This document shows, in pieces, positions 5,569 through 7,355 of a DNA stretch of 7,355 bases; position 1 is the stretch's first letter, and every line of letters starts with the position of its first letter. The stretch is from Actinomycetota bacterium (lineage in GTDB: Bacteria > Actinomycetota > Acidimicrobiia > Acidimicrobiales > BP-101), in contig JAUTXA010000041.1 of assembly GCA_030838265.1 (NCBI GenBank), positions 1 through 7,355 on the forward strand, read 5' to 3'. The notes under the pieces were generated by a model. That model worked only from the letters and a program-made list of their open reading frames with translations. It had not been told where the DNA came from and made no database searches. The translations under genes and the position numbers were made by a program.

Positions 5569-6555
5569 ATGCGAGCGTGGCGAGTGCACGAGCTGGGTGA
5601 GCCCGAAGACGTGATGCGTCTCGACGAGGTCCCGTCGCCTGAACCAGGGCCGGGCCAGGTGGCCATCGACGTGGCTGCCGCCTCCTTGAACTTCCCCGAC
5701 GTCCTGCTGTGCCGGGGCGGCTACCAGGTCAAGCCCGAGCTGCCCTTCACCGTGGGCAGCGAGCTGGCCGGCACCATCGCGTCCCTCGGCGAGGGCGTCA
5801 CCGGCTTCACCGTGGGACAGCGGGTGCTGGCCGCGCCGGCCGTCGGGGCGGGCGGGCTGGTCGAGCGCACGATCGCTCCCGCCTCCACCACCTTCGCCAT
5901 CCCCGACACCATGCCCATGCCGGCCGCCGCCGCCCTCCACATCACGTACCAGACCGGCCATGTGTCGCTGCACCGCCGGGCCGCCATCAAGGAGGGCGAG
6001 ACGCTGCTGGTGCACGCCGGCGCGGGCGGAGTCGGCAGCGCCGCCATCCAGCTCGGCCTGGCCGCGGGAGCGCGCGTCTTCGCCACTGCCGGCGGGCCGG
6101 AGAAGGTCGAGGTGTGCCGCAAGCTCGGGGCCGAGATCGCCATCGACTACAAGGCCGACGACTTCGTTGCCATCGTCAAGGAGGCGACGGGCGGACGGGG
6201 CGCGGATGTCATCTACGACCCGGTCGGCGGCGACACGTTCGACCGCTCGACCAAGTGCATCGCCTTCGAGGGCCGCATCCTCGTCATCGGGTTCACCAGC
6301 GGTCGGTTCCCCGAGGTCAAGGCCAACCACGTCCTCATCAAGAACTACTCGGTCGTCGGCGTGCACTGGGGCCTCTACCACCGCTACGAGCCGACGCTGC
6401 CGGCCCAGATCCACGACGACCTGATGCGCCTCTACAGCGAGGGTCGCATCGACCCCCTCATCTCCCGCGTCGCCCCCTTCGCCGAGGCGCCCGCCGCCCT
6501 GGCTGCCCTCGGGAGCCGCGGCACCTGGGGCAAGGTGGTCGTCGAGGTCGGCTGA
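5569..6555 (+). CDS. Zinc-independent NAD(P)H quinone oxidoreductase-like MDR family enzyme
   Basis: A 328-residue member of the medium-chain dehydrogenase/reductase superfamily, quinone oxidoreductase (zeta-crystallin-like) branch. Residues 1 to about 115 form the GroES-like domain (MRAWRVHELGEPEDV, SLNFPDVLLCRGGY, PFTVGSELAG). The nucleotide-binding Rossmann domain carries HAGAGGVGSAAIQLG from residue 149, followed by KLGAEIAIDYKADDF and the family segment GADVIYDPVGGDTF. The Cys/His zinc ligands of alcohol dehydrogenases are absent. The expected reaction is NAD(P)H-dependent reduction of quinones or activated enones in the cytosol; the true substrate cannot be read from sequence. ATG 5569 is preferred because relatives begin MRA; GTG 5560 would add three residues. 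It lies between rimM and trmD, and its TGA shares its A with the ATG of trmD, so it is embedded in the operon, while its own promoter may also exist. Confidence 0.88.
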   Translation: MRAWRVHELGEPEDVMRLDEVPSPEPGPGQVAIDVAAASLNFPDVLLCRGGYQVKPELPFTVGSELAGTIASLGEGVTGFTVGQRVLAAPAVGAGGLVERTIAPASTTFAIPDTMPMPAAAALHITYQTGHVSLHRRAAIKEGETLLVHAGAGGVGSAAIQLGLAAGARVFATAGGPEKVEVCRKLGAEIAIDYKADDFVAIVKEATGGRGADVIYDPVGGDTFDRSTKCIAFEGRILVIGFTSGRFPEVKANHVLIKNYSVVGVHWGLYHRYEPTLPAQIHDDLMRLYSEGRIDPLISRVAPFAEAPAALAALGSRGTWGKVVVEVG

Positions 6556-7283
6556 TGCCGCCCCGCATCGACATCCTCACCATCTTCCCGGCGATGGTCG
6601 ACGGCTTCCTGGCCGAGAGCCTCATCGGCAAGGCCCGCCGCGAGGGCCGCCTCGACATCCGGGTCCACGACCTGCGGTCGGCCACCACCGACCCGCACCG
6701 GTCGGTCGACGACAGCCCGTTCGGTGGGGGCGCGGGGATGGTGCTCGCCCCCGAGCCCCTCTTCGCCGCGGTCGAGAAGATCGAGCCGCCCCGTCCGCTG
6801 TTCCTGCTCGGGCCGGGCGGACGCCGATTCGACCAGGTGCTCGCCCGCGAGCTGGCCGCGTCCGAAGGTTTCTCGCTGCTGTGCGGACGCTACGAGGGGG
6901 TCGACCAGCGGGTCACCGACCACCTGGTCGACGGCGAGCTGTCGGTCGGCGACGTCGTCCTGGCCGGCGGCGAGGTGGCCGCCCTGCTGGTGACCGAGGC
7001 CGTCGGGCGCCTGGTGCCGGGCGTGATGGGAAACGACCTGTCGGCCGGCGACGAGTCGTTTTCGGACGGGCTGCTCGAGTACCCGCACTACACCCGTCCC
7101 GCCGAGTTCCGGGGCTGGGAGGTGCCCGAGGTGCTGCGCTCGGGCGACCACGGACGGATCGAGCGGTGGCGCCGGGCCCAGGCCCTGATCCGCACCCTCA
7201 GGCACCGGCCCGACCTGATCGAGGCCCGCGGAGGCCTCGACGAGGACGACCGGAAGCTGCTGGCCGAGTTCGGGCTATCCTGA
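6555..7283 (+). CDS. trmD: tRNA (guanine-N1)-methyltransferase TrmD
   Basis: TrmD methylates N1 of G37 in tRNAs reading CUN, CCN and CGG codons, using S-adenosylmethionine, and prevents +1 frameshifting. The 242-residue protein is complete: N-terminal RIDILTIFP, then VDDSPFGGGAGMVL, the knot segment GRYEGVDQR (111-119), the SAM-binding SVGDVVLAGGE (130-140), and the DESF (166-169) to LLEYPHYTRP region with the conserved catalytic Asp. The tail VLRSGDHGRIERWRR is typical. ATG 6555 overlaps the preceding TGA by one base (TGATG) and has GAGG at 6544-6547 within the end of the oxidoreductase gene, consistent with coupled translation. Confidence 0.96.
   Translation: MPPRIDILTIFPAMVDGFLAESLIGKARREGRLDIRVHDLRSATTDPHRSVDDSPFGGGAGMVLAPEPLFAAVEKIEPPRPLFLLGPGGRRFDQVLARELAASEGFSLLCGRYEGVDQRVTDHLVDGELSVGDVVLAGGEVAALLVTEAVGRLVPGVMGNDLSAGDESFSDGLLEYPHYTRPAEFRGWEVPEVLRSGDHGRIERWRRAQALIRTLRHRPDLIEARGGLDEDDRKLLAEFGLS
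7276..7281 (+). promoter_or_regulatory. Weak candidate -10 element upstream of rplS
   Basis: TATCCT fits TANNNT at the extreme 3' end of trmD, in the context GGGCTATCCTGACGGG. No convincing -35 box is visible at 16-19 bases, so it may be chance. Confidence 0.25.
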
Positions 7284-7304
7284 CGGGTCCCCCGAACCGC
7301 CTGC

Positions 7305-7309
7305 AGGAG
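7305..7309 (+). promoter_or_regulatory. Ribosome binding site for rplS
   Basis: AGGAG lies ten bases before GTG 7320 and supports that start. Confidence 0.65.
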
Positions 7310-7319
7310 TTGTCGCGCC

Positions 7320-7355
7320 GTGAACCCCACCGACCTGATCGATCGCAGCAGTCTG
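7320..7355 (+). CDS. rplS: 50S ribosomal protein L19, first 12 codons
   Basis: Starting at GTG 7320 the codons give MNPTDLIDRSSL, which matches the N-terminus expected for actinobacterial L19, a large-subunit protein at the 30S-50S interface. The position just after trmD is the standard one for rplS, and an AGGAG precedes it. The rest lies beyond the window, so the call relies on 12 residues plus synteny. Confidence 0.85.
   Translation, partial: MNPTDLIDRSSL

Noticed and set aside
4951..6414. A 487-codon open frame on the minus strand opposite rimM and the oxidoreductase
   Set aside because: Composition (Gly, Asp, Arg, Val, His rich, no motifs) is that of an antisense shadow; two well-recognised + strand genes lie there.
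5709..6554. Upstream extension of the trmD frame across the oxidoreductase gene
   Set aside because: The extension is Arg/His/Pro-rich out-of-frame translation; TrmD proteins start at the MPPRIDILTIFP equivalent, at 6555.
7300..7307. Palindrome CCTGCAGG before rplS as an operator
   Set aside because: A single 8-bp palindrome overlapping the ribosome binding site is expected by chance and has no supporting context.

Overview
This high-GC window with dense, co-directional coding and frequent GTG/TTG starts looks like chromosomal DNA of an actinomycete-type bacterium. The gene set and the S16, L19 and Ffh sequences suggest Actinomycetota, perhaps class Acidimicrobiia; the class is an inference from remembered family resemblance and was not tested. 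All credible genes are on the + strand.

Layout: (1) bases 3-458 are the 3' part of ftsY (SRP receptor), interrupted by an in-frame TAG at 81-83. (2) Bases 529-1866 and 1952-2998 encode two diverged paralogs of an unrecognised membrane-anchored or exported protein family, placed between ftsY and ffh. (3) Bases 3046-4683 are one open frame holding ffh (SRP54 GTPase) followed without a stop codon by rpsP (ribosomal protein S16), which has its own ribosome binding site and GTG start at 4414. (4) khpA (KH-domain RNA-binding protein, with an unusual acidic N-terminal extension) and rimM (16S maturation factor) follow in tight array. (5) A zinc-independent quinone-oxidoreductase-like MDR enzyme sits between rimM and trmD and overlaps trmD by one base. 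(6) trmD (tRNA m1G37 methyltransferase) and the first 12 codons of rplS (ribosomal protein L19) close the window.

The core ffh-rpsP-khpA-rimM-trmD-rplS order is the widely conserved bacterial cluster joining co-translational protein targeting with ribosome and tRNA maturation. The unusual points are the stop-codon anomalies in both SRP-pathway genes (one stop too many in ftsY, one too few in ffh), the paralogous envelope-protein pair between them, and the oxidoreductase inserted into the rimM-trmD pair. The stop anomalies could be sequence or consensus errors, strain-level mutations or, less likely, recoding; the sequence alone cannot decide. I see no RNA genes, CRISPR arrays, insertion sequences or phage genes, and no gene-free stretch longer than 300 bases.
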